A DNA stretch of 64,000 nt from Petrachloros mirabilis ULC683 (GCF_009939295.1 NZ_WVIC01000006.1:1-64000), one strand, 5' to 3'. Shown: positions 1-10,071, numbered from the stretch's first letter. The notes: generated by a model not told the origin, from the letters alone. A program made the numbers and translations.

Positions 1-367
1 AGTACTCGATTAGATATTTTTGCTAGTATGTAGTTTGCATGCTTAACAGCTTATTACATTTCTTTACATTATTTACAGTGTATCTAACCTATCCCATCAG
101 CATCAGGCAGATTAGCAATCTTGAGCCTTGACTCGTTCCCCAGACCTCATGGTTATGGGACTTGCAGGGCTTGGGTGATCCTGTAGTCATCAGGTGGCAA
201 AAAACAAAAATACCCTGAGAGGACTATTCAGGCAACCTATGGAAAAAAGGGACGATCCTAAAGAAATTCTTGCTTAAGATATATATATCCATTTCTTTCG
301 CCAGGAAAGCACTCATGTCAATCAACGTAGCATGACCGCTTGAGTACAAAAGTGAAGGGAAAAGAAA
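1..367. other. AT-rich non-coding left edge
   Basis: No convincing gene is seen. The stretch is AT-rich, with three TTACA-type repeats around 54-79 and a TA run near 280-290. It ends with a purine-rich stretch (about 355-367) that can act as the ribosome binding site of the toxin-antitoxin pair. Any promoter for that pair must lie here, but I cannot single one out. Confidence 0.5.
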
Positions 368-370
368 GTG

Positions 371-628
371 ATGATTCAAACTGTAATTTTGCAAAAACTA
401 GAGGCATTGCCTGAATCCTTGCAGGCTAAAGTTTTTCACTACATTGATTTTCTATCGAGGGAGCATCACAAAAACAAAGAAATGAATTTAGATGACTTAC
501 GAAAACCTTGGATCGATTTACCTGATAAAGAAGCAGAGAAGCAATATGGTTATGGCAGCATGGCAGGCAAAATCATCATGGCTGATGACTTTGATGAGCC
601 GTTAGAAGAATTGTCTGAGTATATGTAG
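371..628 (+). CDS. DUF2281-type antitoxin (VapB-like)
   Basis: A protein of 85 residues from ATG 371; a GTG codon directly before it could also be used. The N-terminal half (residues 1-30, ending HYIDFLSREH) has the helical pattern with an LPESLQ motif typical of small DUF2281 antitoxins. The C-terminal half is acidic and probably unstructured, as expected for a tail that wraps a toxin. It lies 1 bp upstream of a PIN-domain gene, the usual antitoxin-toxin order, so its likely role is to bind and neutralise the downstream ribonuclease and repress its own operon. The family is assigned from the motif and context only. Confidence 0.75.
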   Translation: MIQTVILQKLEALPESLQAKVFHYIDFLSREHHKNKEMNLDDLRKPWIDLPDKEAEKQYGYGSMAGKIIMADDFDEPLEELSEYM

Positions 629-629
629 C

Positions 630-1019
630 ATGAAAGTACTGTTATATACTCATGCACTGCTTTGGTACATCACCTCTGATTTAAGGCTGAGTGATAAGGC
701 GAGAGAAATCATTCAAACTAAAACAAATTTGTTTTTTAGTATTGCTAGCCTGTGGGAGATTTCCATTAAGATAAACATTGGAAAACTTCAGCAATCTTCT
801 TCGTTTGACGACATTCTGATTCGGCTTGAGTTCATCAATGCTGAAATTCTATCGCTAAAAGAGGAGGATGCAAAAACCTATGTCGATTTACCATTTATTC
901 CAGAGCATCGCGATCCGTTTGATCGAATTTTAGTCGCTCAAGCAATAAACTATTCGTTGGATATTGTCAGCGGGGACAAAAAATTTGACCTATATCCCAT
1001 AGGCAGAGTGTGGGAGTAA
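630..1019 (+). CDS. PIN-domain toxin, VapC-like, with altered first catalytic residue
   Basis: 129 residues, full length for a PIN-domain toxin of the LLDTHALLWY subgroup. PIN toxins are Mg-dependent ribonucleases with a cluster of acidic residues. Visible here are the glutamate in SLWEIS, the aspartates in HRDPFDRI (about residues 94-98) and the late aspartate in SGDKKFD. The first strand reads MKVLLYTHALLWY, so the near-invariant first aspartate is tyrosine (codon TAT instead of GAT). That one change should weaken or abolish metal binding, so the toxin may be inactive while the rest of the frame is intact. It is co-transcribed with the DUF2281 antitoxin (1-bp gap). Confidence 0.85.
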   Translation: MKVLLYTHALLWYITSDLRLSDKAREIIQTKTNLFFSIASLWEISIKINIGKLQQSSSFDDILIRLEFINAEILSLKEEDAKTYVDLPFIPEHRDPFDRILVAQAINYSLDIVSGDKKFDLYPIGRVWE

Positions 1020-1141
1020 GTGTCTCCATAGTGAAATGTAAGTGAAGTTAATGCTTCCCATCGCTTTTTTAAATTCTGGGGTCGGCGATACTGCACTACC
1101 ATGGAGGCAGCATTTTGCCCCAATTGTGATGGAGGTCCTTG

Positions 1142-2872
1142 ATGGTCGCCCTTACCGAACCCGTTGATCGCACTCAAAAGCGACTGACAACTCAGACCCT
1201 GGACATTGCCCCCGACACCACGGTAATTCGCTCTCTAGACTGGGATCGAGATCGCTTTGACATTGAGTTTGGACTCCAAAACGGCACCACCTACAACTCG
1301 TTTCTGATTCGCGGCGACCAAATCGCCCTGGTGGACACCTCCCACGAAAAGTTTCGCCAGCTCTACTTTGATGTCCTCCGGGGATTGATAGATCCCACCC
1401 AAATTGACTACCTGGTGGTGAGCCACACCGAGCCGGATCACAGCGGTCTGGTTCGCGATCTGCTAGAAATGGCTCCTCAGATCACTGTGGTCGCTTCTAA
1501 GGTGGCGATTCAGTTTTTAGAAGACCTAGTTCACAAGCCCTTTGAGCGCCGGGTGGTCAAAAATGGTGACCAGCTAGATTTAGGCCAGGGACATGTGCTG
1601 GAATTTGTGATGGCTCCCAATCTGCACTGGCCGGATACCCTATTTACCTACGATGCCAAAACCCAGATTTTATTCACCTGCGATGCCTTTGGGCTGCATT
1701 ACTGCAACGACCCCGTCTTTGATGAAGATTTGGCCACCATTGAGGCGGACTTCCGGTTTTACTATGAGTGTCTGATGGCTCCTAATGCCCGGTCGGTGCT
1801 TTCGGCGATGAAGCGCATGGAGGCACTGCCAGACATTACCACCATTGCCACTGGCCACGGCCCGCTCCTGCGCTATCACCTCAAGGAACTGACCCAGCGC
1901 TATCAGGACTGGAGTCAGGCTAAGGCCAAGGCGGAGACAACTGTGGCGGTGTTTTATGTGTCGGACTATGGGTACAGCGATCGCATCTCCCAAGCCCTGG
2001 CCCACGGCATCACTAAAACGGAAGTGGCAGTGGAAATGATGGATCTCAAATCCGCCGACCCCCAAGAGGTACAGGAGTTGGTAGGGCGCTGTAAAGGCTT
2101 GGTCATTAGTATGCCCCCGGCGTCGAGTTCGCCGACGGCTCGGGCGGCTTTGGGGACGCTGCTGGCAGCGGTGAAAGAAAAGCAAGTGATTGGGTTGTTT
2201 GAGTCCTATGGGGGCGACGATGAACCCATGGATCCGCTGCTGTCGAAGCTGCGCGATCTGGGGGTGGCCATTGGCTTTGACCCGATTCGGATTAAAGAAA
2301 CGCCCACAGATGTTACCTATCAGCTCTGCGAAGAAGCCGGGACGGACTTGGGACAGTTGCTCACCCGCGATCGCAAGATCAAAACCCAGAAAGCCCAGGA
2401 TGCCGATCTCGAAAAAGCCCTGGGGCGGCTTTCTGGGGGGCTGTACATCATCACCGCTCAAAAGAGGGAGGTGACTGGGGCGATGCTGGCCTCCTGGATC
2501 TCCCAGGCCAGTTTTGCACCCCTAGGGTTCACGGTGGCGGTGGCCAAAGATCGGGCCATTGAGTCTCTGATGCAGGTGGGGGATCAGTTTGTCCTCAATG
2601 TACTGGAAGAAGGCAAACACCTGGGCTTGATGAAGCATTTTCTAAAGCGATTTCCTCCCGGTGCTGATCGCTTTGCCGGAGTGAACACTCAACTGGCTCA
2701 GAACGGCTCTCCGATTCTGGCCGATGCCTTGGCCTATCTGGAATGTGAAGTGGTCAGTCGCATGGAGTGCAGCGATCACTGGTTGGTGTATAGCCAGGTG
2801 CATGAGGGGCGCGTTTCCAGCCCTGAAGGTCAAACCGCCGTCCATCACCGCAAGGTCGGCACCTACTACTAA
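1142..2872 (+). CDS. flv3: A-type flavodiiron protein Flv3
   Basis: 576 residues from ATG 1142, chosen because GGAGGT at 1131-1136 is well placed; a TTG lies one codon earlier. Three domains are visible: metallo-beta-lactamase-like diiron domain (about 1-270), flavodoxin-like domain (about 280-430, AVFYVSDYGYSD) and a C-terminal flavin reductase domain specific to cyanobacteria and plants (about 435-576). Canonical diiron ligands are present: H, E, D and H of SHTEPDHSG, H of NLHWPD, D of CDAFG and H of GHGPLLR. Flv1 and Flv3 work together in the Mehler-like reaction, reducing O2 to water after photosystem I and protecting it in fluctuating light. The N-terminal region resembles Synechocystis Flv3 as I remember it. 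Confidence 0.93.
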   Translation: MVALTEPVDRTQKRLTTQTLDIAPDTTVIRSLDWDRDRFDIEFGLQNGTTYNSFLIRGDQIALVDTSHEKFRQLYFDVLRGLIDPTQIDYLVVSHTEPDHSGLVRDLLEMAPQITVVASKVAIQFLEDLVHKPFERRVVKNGDQLDLGQGHVLEFVMAPNLHWPDTLFTYDAKTQILFTCDAFGLHYCNDPVFDEDLATIEADFRFYYECLMAPNARSVLSAMKRMEALPDITTIATGHGPLLRYHLKELTQRYQDWSQAKAKAETTVAVFYVSDYGYSDRISQALAHGITKTEVAVEMMDLKSADPQEVQELVGRCKGLVISMPPASSSPTARAALGTLLAAVKEKQVIGLFESYGGDDEPMDPLLSKLRDLGVAIGFDPIRIKETPTDVTYQLCEEAGTDLGQLLTRDRKIKTQKAQDADLEKALGRLSGGLYIITAQKREVTGAMLASWISQASFAPLGFTVAVAKDRAIESLMQVGDQFVLNVLEEGKHLGLMKHFLKRFPPGADRFAGVNTQLAQNGSPILADALAYLECEVVSRMECSDHWLVYSQVHEGRVSSPEGQTAVHHRKVGTYY

Positions 2873-2896
2873 CTGCCCTTTACCTGCTGATTTGTC

Positions 2897-4651
2897 ATGC
2901 CCCTCTCTCCCCCCGCCCAGCGCTCAATGCCCAAGCCCATTGATATTCAGGCTGTGCCCATTGCCCACGAGACTTACGTGCTGCGATCGCGCACCTGGAG
3001 TCGGCTTAAATTTGAAATTGAGTACGGCCTGCAACGGGGCACCACCGCCAACTCCTTCTTGATCCAGGCCGACCAAATTGCCCTCCTTGACCCCCCTGGT
3101 GAAACCTTCACCAAGATTTATCTTGACGCCGTTTCTCAACGCCTGGACTGGGCCAAGCTCAACTACGTCATCCTGGGGCACATCAACGCCAACCGCGCCA
3201 CCACCCTCAGCGCCATCCTGGCTCGTGCCCCCCAACTCACCGTGGTGTGTTCTAATCCCGCAGCTCTGTCCCTGGGCAATCTGCTCCCAGAAGCAGATCT
3301 CAATCTTCATATCGTCAAAGGCGACGACACCCTCGACCTCGGCCAGAGCCATCATCTCCATTTTCGACTCACCCCCACTCCCCGCTGGCCGGGGGGCCTC
3401 TGCACCTACGACCCCGCCACCCAAATCCTGTTCACCGATAAATTCTTCGGTGCCCATGTCTGTGGCGATCAGGTCTTTGACGAAGGCTATGTGGTCTATG
3501 CCGAAGACCGCCGCTACTACTTTGACTGCGTTATGGCTCCCTCCGCCCGCCAGGTAGAAGCCGCCCTAGAAAAAATTGCCGATCTCCCAGCTCAATTTTA
3601 CGCCCCTGGCCACGGCCCCCTCCTGCGCTATGGCCGCCAGGACGTGCTGCAAGGCTACCGGGATTGGAGCCAGACTCAAAAAAGTCAAGCCCTCTCCGTG
3701 GCTCTCTTCTATGCCTCGGCCTACGGCAACACCGCCACCCTCGCCCAAGCCATTGCCCGGGGCGTCACCAAAGCCGGTGTCCACGTAGAATCGGTCAACT
3801 GTGAAGTCGCCAGCCCCGATGAAATCAGCACCATCGTGGAAAAAGCGGACGGCTTTATCATCGGGTCACCCACCCTGGGCGGCCATGCCCCCACCCAAAT
3901 TCAGACCGCCCTGGGCATGATCCTCAGCCATGCCAGCCAGGTAAAGCTCGCGGGGGTGTTTGGCTCCTTTGGCTGGAGCGGTGAAGCCATTGACCTGCTG
4001 GAGTCGAAGCTGAGAGACGCAGGCTTTCAACTGGGGTTTGAGACCATTCGCGTCAAGTTCAAACCCACCGACATCACCCTCAAAGAATGTGAAGAAGCGG
4101 GCACCGACTTTGCCCAGGCTCTACGCAAAGCCAAAAAAGTACGCCAATCCCGCCAAAGCTCTACCTTAGAATCCCAAACCGACCGCACCGCCCAAGCCGT
4201 CGGTCGCCTAGTCGGTTCCCTCTGTGTGGTCACCGCTCGTCAGGGCGAGGTGGCCAGTGCCATGCTTGCCTCCTGGGTATCCCAGGCCACCTTTGACCCC
4301 CCAGGGTTGACCGTGGCCGTGGCCAAGGATCGGGCGGTTGAATCGCTGTTGTACCGAGGGGAAGCCTTTACCCTCAATATTTTGGCCGAGCAAAATCACT
4401 TGGGCCTCATGAAGCACTTTCTCAAGCCCTTTGCCCCTGGTGAAGATCGCTTTGCTGGGGTGGAGACTGAAATCGGGGAAAATGGCTGCCCCATCCTCAA
4501 AGACGGCCTTGCCTATCTGGAATGCCGGGTTGACAATCGCATGGAATGCGGCGATCACTGGCTAATCTATGGCACCGTCCAGTATGGCACCGTCCTGGAT
4601 GCCAATGGTCTCACCGCCGTCCACCACCGCAAAACCGGGAGCCACTATTAA
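2897..4651 (+). CDS. flv1: A-type flavodiiron protein Flv1
   Basis: 584 residues with the same three-domain layout as its neighbour (diiron, flavodoxin-like with ALFYASAYGNTA, flavin reductase). It starts 24 bp after flv3 stops, so the two are almost certainly one transcript. The diiron ligands are largely replaced: GHINANRATT stands where Flv3 has SHTEPDHSG, PRWPGG replaces LHWPD, and TDKFFG replaces CDAFG; only the GHGPLL histidine remains. This non-canonical site is characteristic of Flv1. No sll0218-like gene separates the pair, which argues against Flv2/Flv4. It probably acts as the partner of Flv3 in O2 photoreduction. Confidence 0.92.
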   Translation: MPLSPPAQRSMPKPIDIQAVPIAHETYVLRSRTWSRLKFEIEYGLQRGTTANSFLIQADQIALLDPPGETFTKIYLDAVSQRLDWAKLNYVILGHINANRATTLSAILARAPQLTVVCSNPAALSLGNLLPEADLNLHIVKGDDTLDLGQSHHLHFRLTPTPRWPGGLCTYDPATQILFTDKFFGAHVCGDQVFDEGYVVYAEDRRYYFDCVMAPSARQVEAALEKIADLPAQFYAPGHGPLLRYGRQDVLQGYRDWSQTQKSQALSVALFYASAYGNTATLAQAIARGVTKAGVHVESVNCEVASPDEISTIVEKADGFIIGSPTLGGHAPTQIQTALGMILSHASQVKLAGVFGSFGWSGEAIDLLESKLRDAGFQLGFETIRVKFKPTDITLKECEEAGTDFAQALRKAKKVRQSRQSSTLESQTDRTAQAVGRLVGSLCVVTARQGEVASAMLASWVSQATFDPPGLTVAVAKDRAVESLLYRGEAFTLNILAEQNHLGLMKHFLKPFAPGEDRFAGVETEIGENGCPILKDGLAYLECRVDNRMECGDHWLIYGTVQYGTVLDANGLTAVHHRKTGSHY

Positions 4652-4701
4652 ACGCTCCTGATATTTAGTTAATCGGCAGATCGAGAACCCACCTCTGGAT
4701 G

Positions 4702-6063
4702 TCAAGGCATGGCCAACGTCAAGATGTCAGCCGTAACTGCCAGACTTTCAGCATAGAGCGCATCTCGCCCCCAGCGTTGGAGCTGCTGACTGAGCAAGGT
4801 CTCTGCTTTTTGATCGACTAAAGGCGTTACCTGCTGCACCCGACAAGCTTGCGCCCCACCGCTGGCCTCCATGCGCATACAGCCTCCAGTTTCTGAGCAG
4901 AGAACTGTACAGCAGTCCGCATTCAGATTAGTAGAGGCCAGCTTCAGGTCAATTAAATCGCCCATGACCTCGCCCGCAGAGGCCACTGGGATGGCAGCCA
5001 ATTCCGCTTCAATGGTGCGCTGGTTGGGACTGGTCAGGGTTACTCGTAAAATATCGTAGTCGCCTCCTTCGGCCACCAGGTGGGTGGGCTGCCATTGCAG
5101 GCGGCTGGCCAGCCAACCCAGAAACATCAGGGCTTGAGCAGGATTGCCCTTTTCATAGTCCAGGGTGACGCGATCAACTTCGACCAAGGCAGAGCGGCGC
5201 TCCGGTGGATCAAAGGCTTCAGCCGTGAGTTCCTGCCAGGCTGCTAAGCGTCGCCAGTTGAGGTCAGCCAGGTTAATGCCTTGTGCCATTAAGGTGCTGA
5301 GGGTCAAGAGTTCAGACTTTGCCTCTAAAAACTGGCTGGAATCTATAACCACGGTGCTGGCAAAGGCAGCCAGCTTATCAAAGAGGGCGCGGTTTTCATT
5401 GGGTGATGTTTTCCACCAGACAAACTTGGGTAGTCCGCCGATGGTCAGGGAACGTACCAGGGTGGCGACTCGCTCTAGGGCGGCCTCCGTGCCTCTGAGG
5501 GTGATGTACTCACAACAAATTAAGGTGCTGCGACTTTGCTTTTGCACCGGACAGTAGGCCGAGACCTGGGCTGTGACCCCTTCATCTGCGCCGGGTTCTG
5601 GACAAAGGGCAATCACCCGACAGGGATTTTGGCTGGCAATCATATCGGCGACGCCAGCACTGCTATCGGCTGCAAACTGTTGGGGAATGGGCAAATCCTG
5701 AGAAATTTGTTGCTTATCAACCAGCGCTTGCCGCAGTTTGGCCAGCAGATCTGGAGTGGCGTAGGGTGTGGTGGGTAACTGGTAGATTTGCTGAGCGGCA
5801 TGGAGGGCTGCCTGCATCCGGGGGCCATTGATACCATCAATGGGGCCAGAATAATAGCCCAGTGCGGTCAGAAGGTGCTGGGTTTCCGCAGGCTCATAGA
5901 CAATTAAGCTGAAGGTCGAGGCTCGGGTGGCGGTGGTGAACCCCTGGCCATCCCCACCAGCGTTGTAGCTCTGCCAGATTTTGCTCAGCTCCGAGTTGAT
6001 TTCACTCAGGGAGACATCCTTGGGGGCTTGGAGCGAAATGACGGGCGCAGATTGAGAGGGCAT
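4702..6063 (-). CDS. opcA: Glucose-6-phosphate dehydrogenase effector OpcA
   Basis: About 453 residues from the start MPSQSAPV at 6063; an in-frame start 42 bp upstream exists, but homologues begin near SLQAPKDVSLSEI. OpcA binds G6PDH and promotes its active oligomer, linking redox state to the oxidative pentose phosphate pathway. An N-terminal stretch (about residues 60-100, ALGYYSGPIDGINGPRMQAA) looks like a peptidoglycan-binding-type helical repeat, as in other cyanobacterial OpcA. It lies directly downstream of zwf (121-bp gap), last of the four-gene fbp-tal-zwf-opcA set. Confidence 0.93.
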   Translation of the reverse strand: MPSQSAPVISLQAPKDVSLSEINSELSKIWQSYNAGGDGQGFTTATRASTFSLIVYEPAETQHLLTALGYYSGPIDGINGPRMQAALHAAQQIYQLPTTPYATPDLLAKLRQALVDKQQISQDLPIPQQFAADSSAGVADMIASQNPCRVIALCPEPGADEGVTAQVSAYCPVQKQSRSTLICCEYITLRGTEAALERVATLVRSLTIGGLPKFVWWKTSPNENRALFDKLAAFASTVVIDSSQFLEAKSELLTLSTLMAQGINLADLNWRRLAAWQELTAEAFDPPERRSALVEVDRVTLDYEKGNPAQALMFLGWLASRLQWQPTHLVAEGGDYDILRVTLTSPNQRTIEAELAAIPVASAGEVMGDLIDLKLASTNLNADCCTVLCSETGGCMRMEASGGAQACRVQQVTPLVDQKAETLLSQQLQRWGRDALYAESLAVTADILTLAMP

Positions 6064-6184
6064 AGATGAGTTCCTTGTTAAACCAGTAAAGGGCGGGGTA
6101 TGCAATCACAATGAAACAAATCCATCAAGGTTGGGGTGTAATACACGACCAGACATTGCCATTCTCTCCTTATAGAGATTGGGG

Positions 6185-7714
6185 TTACAGACGCCGCCAG
6201 CGAAAGCCATCTCGGTTCAAGAGCTGTTCTGCTTGGGCAGGTTGCCAGGTTCCGGCTTCGTAAGTCGGGATGGCATTGGGATCGGAGGGGGCTTCCCAGG
6301 TCATCAGGGCTGGGGTGACCACCCGCCAGGCGGCTTCTACTTCATCGGCTCGGGTGAATAGGGTTTGATCTCCGAGCATACAGTCCAGCAGGAGGCGATC
6401 GTAGGCATCGGAGGTGGAAACGCCAAAGGAACTGCCATAGCTGAAGTCCATGTCTACAGAGCGTGTGCGCAGGTCTGGCCCCGGCATTTTGGCTTCAAAG
6501 CGCAGGGAAATGCCTTCGTTGGGCTGAATTCTCAGGGTCAGGATATTGGGACTGGCCTGCTGGGCTGCCGATTGAAAGATCAAAAAGGGAACTTCCCGAA
6601 AGTGGATGGAGATTTCGGTAACTTTTTTCGGCAGCCGTTTGCCGGTGCGCAGATAAAAGGGCACCCCCTGCCAGCGCCAGTTATCAATCAGCAATTTCAT
6701 AGCCACAAAAGTCGGGGTGGTTGAGGTTTCGCTGACCCCTGGTTCCTCTCGATAGCCGGGTACCTTTTTCCCTTTCATCCAGCCTTGGGTGTACTGGCCG
6801 CGAATGGCGGAATTGTCTAGATTATGGATGTCGGCCAAGCGCGTGGCCTGAATGACTTTGACTTTTTCGGTGCGGATGCTGTCGGCATCTAGGGCGTTGG
6901 GAGGCTCCATGGCGGTCAGACACAGGAGTTGCATGATGTGGTTTTGTACCATGTCTCGCAAGGCTCCGGAGGTTTCATAGTACCCAGCTCGGTCTTCAAC
7001 GCCGACGGTTTCGGCGACGGTGATTTGAACATGATCGACGAACTGACGATTCCATAGGGGCTCGAAGATGGCATTACCGAATCGAAGCACCAGAACATTC
7101 TGAACCGTTTCTTTGCCTAGGTAGTGGTCAATGCGGTAAACCTGATTTTCTTGACAGACTCGTCCAACCACTTTGTTGAGGGATTGGGCGGTCTGCAAGT
7201 CTCTGCCAAAGGGTTTTTCAATCACCAAGCGGGTTTTGTCTGAATTGTCGAGCATGCCAGCGGCTCCCAGTTGCTCAATTCCTTCAGCAAAGAATTTGGG
7301 GGAAACGGCCAGGTAAAAGACGCGGTTGCCAAAGGTGCCCCGGCGGCCATCTAGCTCGCCGAGAAACTGCTTCAGCTTTTGATAGGACTCGGGATTGTCC
7401 ATATCCCCAGAGCAGTAGAATAGCCCCTGGGCAAAGTCGTCCCAGAGTTCTTCTGACTGGATGCCATCGGAAAAGTCTTCTACGCCTTTGCGCAGGTGAT
7501 CGCGGAAGTAGTCGTGACTCCAGTCACGACGAGCTACACCAACGATGGTCAGTTCGCCGGGAAGGCGGCGATCGCACTTCAATTTATAAATCGCGGGGAC
7601 TAGTTTGCGTTGGGTGAGATCCCCAGAGGCTCCAAAGATCACCATGATCAGGGGTTCCGGGATCCGCTCCTGTTGGAGACCGACACGCAGGGGATTTTCC
7701 AGCAGAGAGACCAT
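6185..7714 (-). CDS. zwf: Glucose-6-phosphate 1-dehydrogenase
   Basis: 509 residues, the usual cyanobacterial length. The N-terminal Rossmann motif is [11 protein letters not shown] (about residues 29-39) and the substrate/catalytic signature RIDHYLGKE is present near residue 200. It oxidises glucose-6-phosphate to 6-phosphogluconolactone with NADP, the first step of the oxidative pentose phosphate pathway, the main NADPH source in the dark. It lies between tal and opcA on the minus strand. An imperfect hairpin between tal and zwf (7753-7779) could allow separate control. Confidence 0.97.
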   Translation of the reverse strand: MVSLLENPLRVGLQQERIPEPLIMVIFGASGDLTQRKLVPAIYKLKCDRRLPGELTIVGVARRDWSHDYFRDHLRKGVEDFSDGIQSEELWDDFAQGLFYCSGDMDNPESYQKLKQFLGELDGRRGTFGNRVFYLAVSPKFFAEGIEQLGAAGMLDNSDKTRLVIEKPFGRDLQTAQSLNKVVGRVCQENQVYRIDHYLGKETVQNVLVLRFGNAIFEPLWNRQFVDHVQITVAETVGVEDRAGYYETSGALRDMVQNHIMQLLCLTAMEPPNALDADSIRTEKVKVIQATRLADIHNLDNSAIRGQYTQGWMKGKKVPGYREEPGVSETSTTPTFVAMKLLIDNWRWQGVPFYLRTGKRLPKKVTEISIHFREVPFLIFQSAAQQASPNILTLRIQPNEGISLRFEAKMPGPDLRTRSVDMDFSYGSSFGVSTSDAYDRLLLDCMLGDQTLFTRADEVEAAWRVVTPALMTWEAPSDPNAIPTYEAGTWQPAQAEQLLNRDGFRWRRL

Positions 7715-7752
7715 AGAGAATTGAGGTCAGATAAGGACTAAAGGGGTAAAGG

Positions 7753-7779
7753 AACGGGCGGAGTCTGACTCCACCCGTT
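7753..7779 (-). terminator. Hairpin between tal and zwf
   Basis: A 12-bp stem with one C-A mismatch (arms AACGGGCGGAGT and ACTCCACCCGTT, loop CTG) lies 5 bp after the tal stop codon. On the minus strand it is followed by a broken pyrimidine stretch rather than a clean T run. It could be a leaky terminator, attenuator or 3'-end stabiliser that separates fbp-tal from zwf-opcA expression. Confidence 0.45.
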
Positions 7780-7783
7780 GAAA

Positions 7784-8926
7784 CTAGACCGCTGCCAGAC
7801 GGTTGACTTTGGCTTCTAGGGAGTGCAACAGAGACTCGAAGGGCTGGACAAATTTGTCGATACCTTCCTCCAACAGCTCTGCCATAACCTGATCTAGATT
7901 GATATTGATGTCGGGATCACTGAGGCTGGCAATGAGTTGATAGGCTTCATTCACATCGGTTTCAACGCGGCTGGCCACGTCACAGTGATCGATACAGGCG
8001 GTAATTGTGTTTGGTGGAAGGGTATTCACGGTGTCTGGCCCTACCAGTTCATCCACGTACATGACATCGCTGTAGTCGGGGTTTTTAGTGCTGGTGCTGG
8101 CCCATAACAGTCGCTGAACTTTGGCTCCCTTGGCTGCTAGGGCTTGCCAGCGCTCACTTTGGATGATTTTTTTGTATTCTTGGTAGGCGAGTTTGGCGTT
8201 TGCGATCGCAACTTTACCTTTCACCTGCTTGAGTCGCTCTGCCTGTTTACCGCTGGCCTGCTGTAGATGGGCATCAAGGGCGTCATCAATTTTAGAATCA
8301 ATGCGGCTGAGGAAGAAACTAGCCACGGAGGCAATCTTGCTGATGTCTTGACCAGCCTCTGCCCGAGCCTCTAGACCCCGGATATAGGCCCAGGCCGTTT
8401 CCACATAGCTTTCAATGGAGAACAGCAGCGTCACGTTGACATTAATGCCAGCCGCAATCGCTTTCTCCACGGCGGGTAGCCCCGCCGGAGTGCCCGGGAT
8501 TTTAATCATCACATTGGGGCGACCAATCTCGGCATAGTAGCGTCGGGCTTCTCGCAGAGTGGCTTCAGTATCCTTGGCAATGCGGGGTGACACCTCAATG
8601 CTGACGTAGCCATCCAGACCATTACTTTGCTCATAGACGGGCAAGAAAATATCGCAGGCATGGCGAATATCGTCGAAGGTGAGGGCTTCATAGATTTCTT
8701 CGACGGATTTGCCCGCCTTGATCCCGGCTTCAATATCAGCATCGTAGACGGCATTGCCCGCGATCGCCTTCTCAAAAATGGCCGGGTTAGAGGTGATCCC
8801 TTGGATTCCCTGCTCGGCGATCATCTGCTTCAGTTCACCGGACTCAATCAGATCTCGGCTGAGATTATCCATCCAAATGCTTTGACCGAGGGTCTCAATT
8901 TCCAGAATGTGATTCGTTGCAGTCAT
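7784..8926 (-). CDS. tal: Transaldolase
   Basis: 380 residues from the start MTATNHILEIE at 8926; the frame is open 57 bp further up but family similarity begins here. It belongs to the long bacterial transaldolase form common in cyanobacteria. Visible features are the N-terminal LGQSIWMDNLSRDLI, the SNPAIFEKA loop and the Schiff-base lysine in WASTSTKNPDYSD (about residue 275). It transfers dihydroxyacetone units between sugar phosphates in the non-oxidative branch of the pentose phosphate pathway. It sits between fbp and zwf, the order known from Nostoc. Confidence 0.95.
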   Translation of the reverse strand: MTATNHILEIETLGQSIWMDNLSRDLIESGELKQMIAEQGIQGITSNPAIFEKAIAGNAVYDADIEAGIKAGKSVEEIYEALTFDDIRHACDIFLPVYEQSNGLDGYVSIEVSPRIAKDTEATLREARRYYAEIGRPNVMIKIPGTPAGLPAVEKAIAAGINVNVTLLFSIESYVETAWAYIRGLEARAEAGQDISKIASVASFFLSRIDSKIDDALDAHLQQASGKQAERLKQVKGKVAIANAKLAYQEYKKIIQSERWQALAAKGAKVQRLLWASTSTKNPDYSDVMYVDELVGPDTVNTLPPNTITACIDHCDVASRVETDVNEAYQLIASLSDPDININLDQVMAELLEEGIDKFVQPFESLLHSLEAKVNRLAAV

Positions 8927-8997
8927 AGTTGCTACTTTCATCCATATCGGTTTACAAAGTGTGGACAAGCATGAGGCATCCACACAGTTAATCAGGG

Positions 8998-10071
8998 TTA
9001 AGACGTTGGGATCAGCTCTTCATCATGCTGGCGATCGCGTTCCTCAATAAACGATTCCACGAGTTCGACATCTTCTTGACTACCGATAATGAGTGGCGTT
9101 CGAGCATGGAGATGGGTAGGAACCACATCTAAGAGAGTCTGACGACCAGTACTGGCTCGTCCCCCCGCTTGCTCAATTAGATAGGCCAAAGGCGCTGACT
9201 CATAGAGAAGCCGCAGCTTTCCCTGGGAATTTTTCAGGGTGCCGGGATACAAAAACACCCCGCCCTGAAATAGGATGCGATGAATGTCTCCGACCAAAGC
9301 ACCGCTGTAGCGAGCGGTATAGCCCTCGTGACGATGAACATAGCGGGTGAAGTCCCGTAGGGCATCATCCCATTGCCAAAAATTGCCTTCGTTGACGCTG
9401 TAGACAGGTCCATGGCGAGGAATCTTAATATTTTCTTCCGAAAGAATAAATTCTCCCAGGCTGGGATCAAGGGTAAAGGCATGAACGCCCTTGCCAATGG
9501 AGTAAACCAATACCGTGCTAGGACCATAGAGGATATACCCAGCGGCCAGTTGTTGATGGCCATCTTGGAGCAGATCTTGCCCGGTCTGATCTGGATCGTC
9601 ACCTGTCTGTTGGCGAATCGAAAAAATGGAGCCCACATTGAGATTGATGTCTACATTAGAAGACCCATCAATGGGGTCATAGAGCAGACTATAGCGACCA
9701 ATGGGGCAGTTCTCAGGAATGTAGTAAGGGGTTTCCATTTCTTCAGAAGCCAAGCGGCACACTAAGCCGCTCTGCTTAAATACAGAAATAAACACCTCAT
9801 TGGCGTATAGATCCATCTTTTTGACAGCTTCACCTTGGACGTTCACGTCGCCGGTAAATCCTAGGGCATCTTCCATTAAGCCAGCTCGACTCAAGCGTCG
9901 CGCGATCAGCTTGCCAGCTAGGGCAATCCGATTCATCAGGGCACTGAGGTCTTGGGCGTTGGGGCCAAAACTTTGCAGTTGTTGCAGCACATGGCGAGAG
10001 AGCGTGGTGCAGTCTCGATCTAGGGCTAACTCATGACTAATGGATAATGTCGGGTTTTCATTGCTACTCAT
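8998..10071 (-). CDS. fbp: Fructose-1,6-bisphosphatase, class I
   Basis: 357 residues. The metal-binding signature DPIDGSSN is present near residue 133, and the C-terminal region holds GGRAS and the substrate-binding lysines of the class I fold ([10 protein letters not shown]). It hydrolyses fructose-1,6-bisphosphate to fructose-6-phosphate. Cyanobacteria usually carry this enzyme besides the class II bifunctional F/SBPase; its place at the head of the tal-zwf-opcA cluster fits a role in recycling triose phosphate into glucose-6-phosphate for NADPH production in the dark. The promoter probably lies in 10072-10211. Confidence 0.95.
   Translation of the reverse strand: MSSNENPTLSISHELALDRDCTTLSRHVLQQLQSFGPNAQDLSALMNRIALAGKLIARRLSRAGLMEDALGFTGDVNVQGEAVKKMDLYANEVFISVFKQSGLVCRLASEEMETPYYIPENCPIGRYSLLYDPIDGSSNVDINLNVGSIFSIRQQTGDDPDQTGQDLLQDGHQQLAAGYILYGPSTVLVYSIGKGVHAFTLDPSLGEFILSEENIKIPRHGPVYSVNEGNFWQWDDALRDFTRYVHRHEGYTARYSGALVGDIHRILFQGGVFLYPGTLKNSQGKLRLLYESAPLAYLIEQAGGRASTGRQTLLDVVPTHLHARTPLIIGSQEDVELVESFIEERDRQHDEELIPTS

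Noticed and set aside
1670-2461. 263-residue frame on the minus strand inside flv3
   Set aside because: It is an antisense shadow of a clear flavodiiron gene, rich in His/Arg/Gln with no family match.
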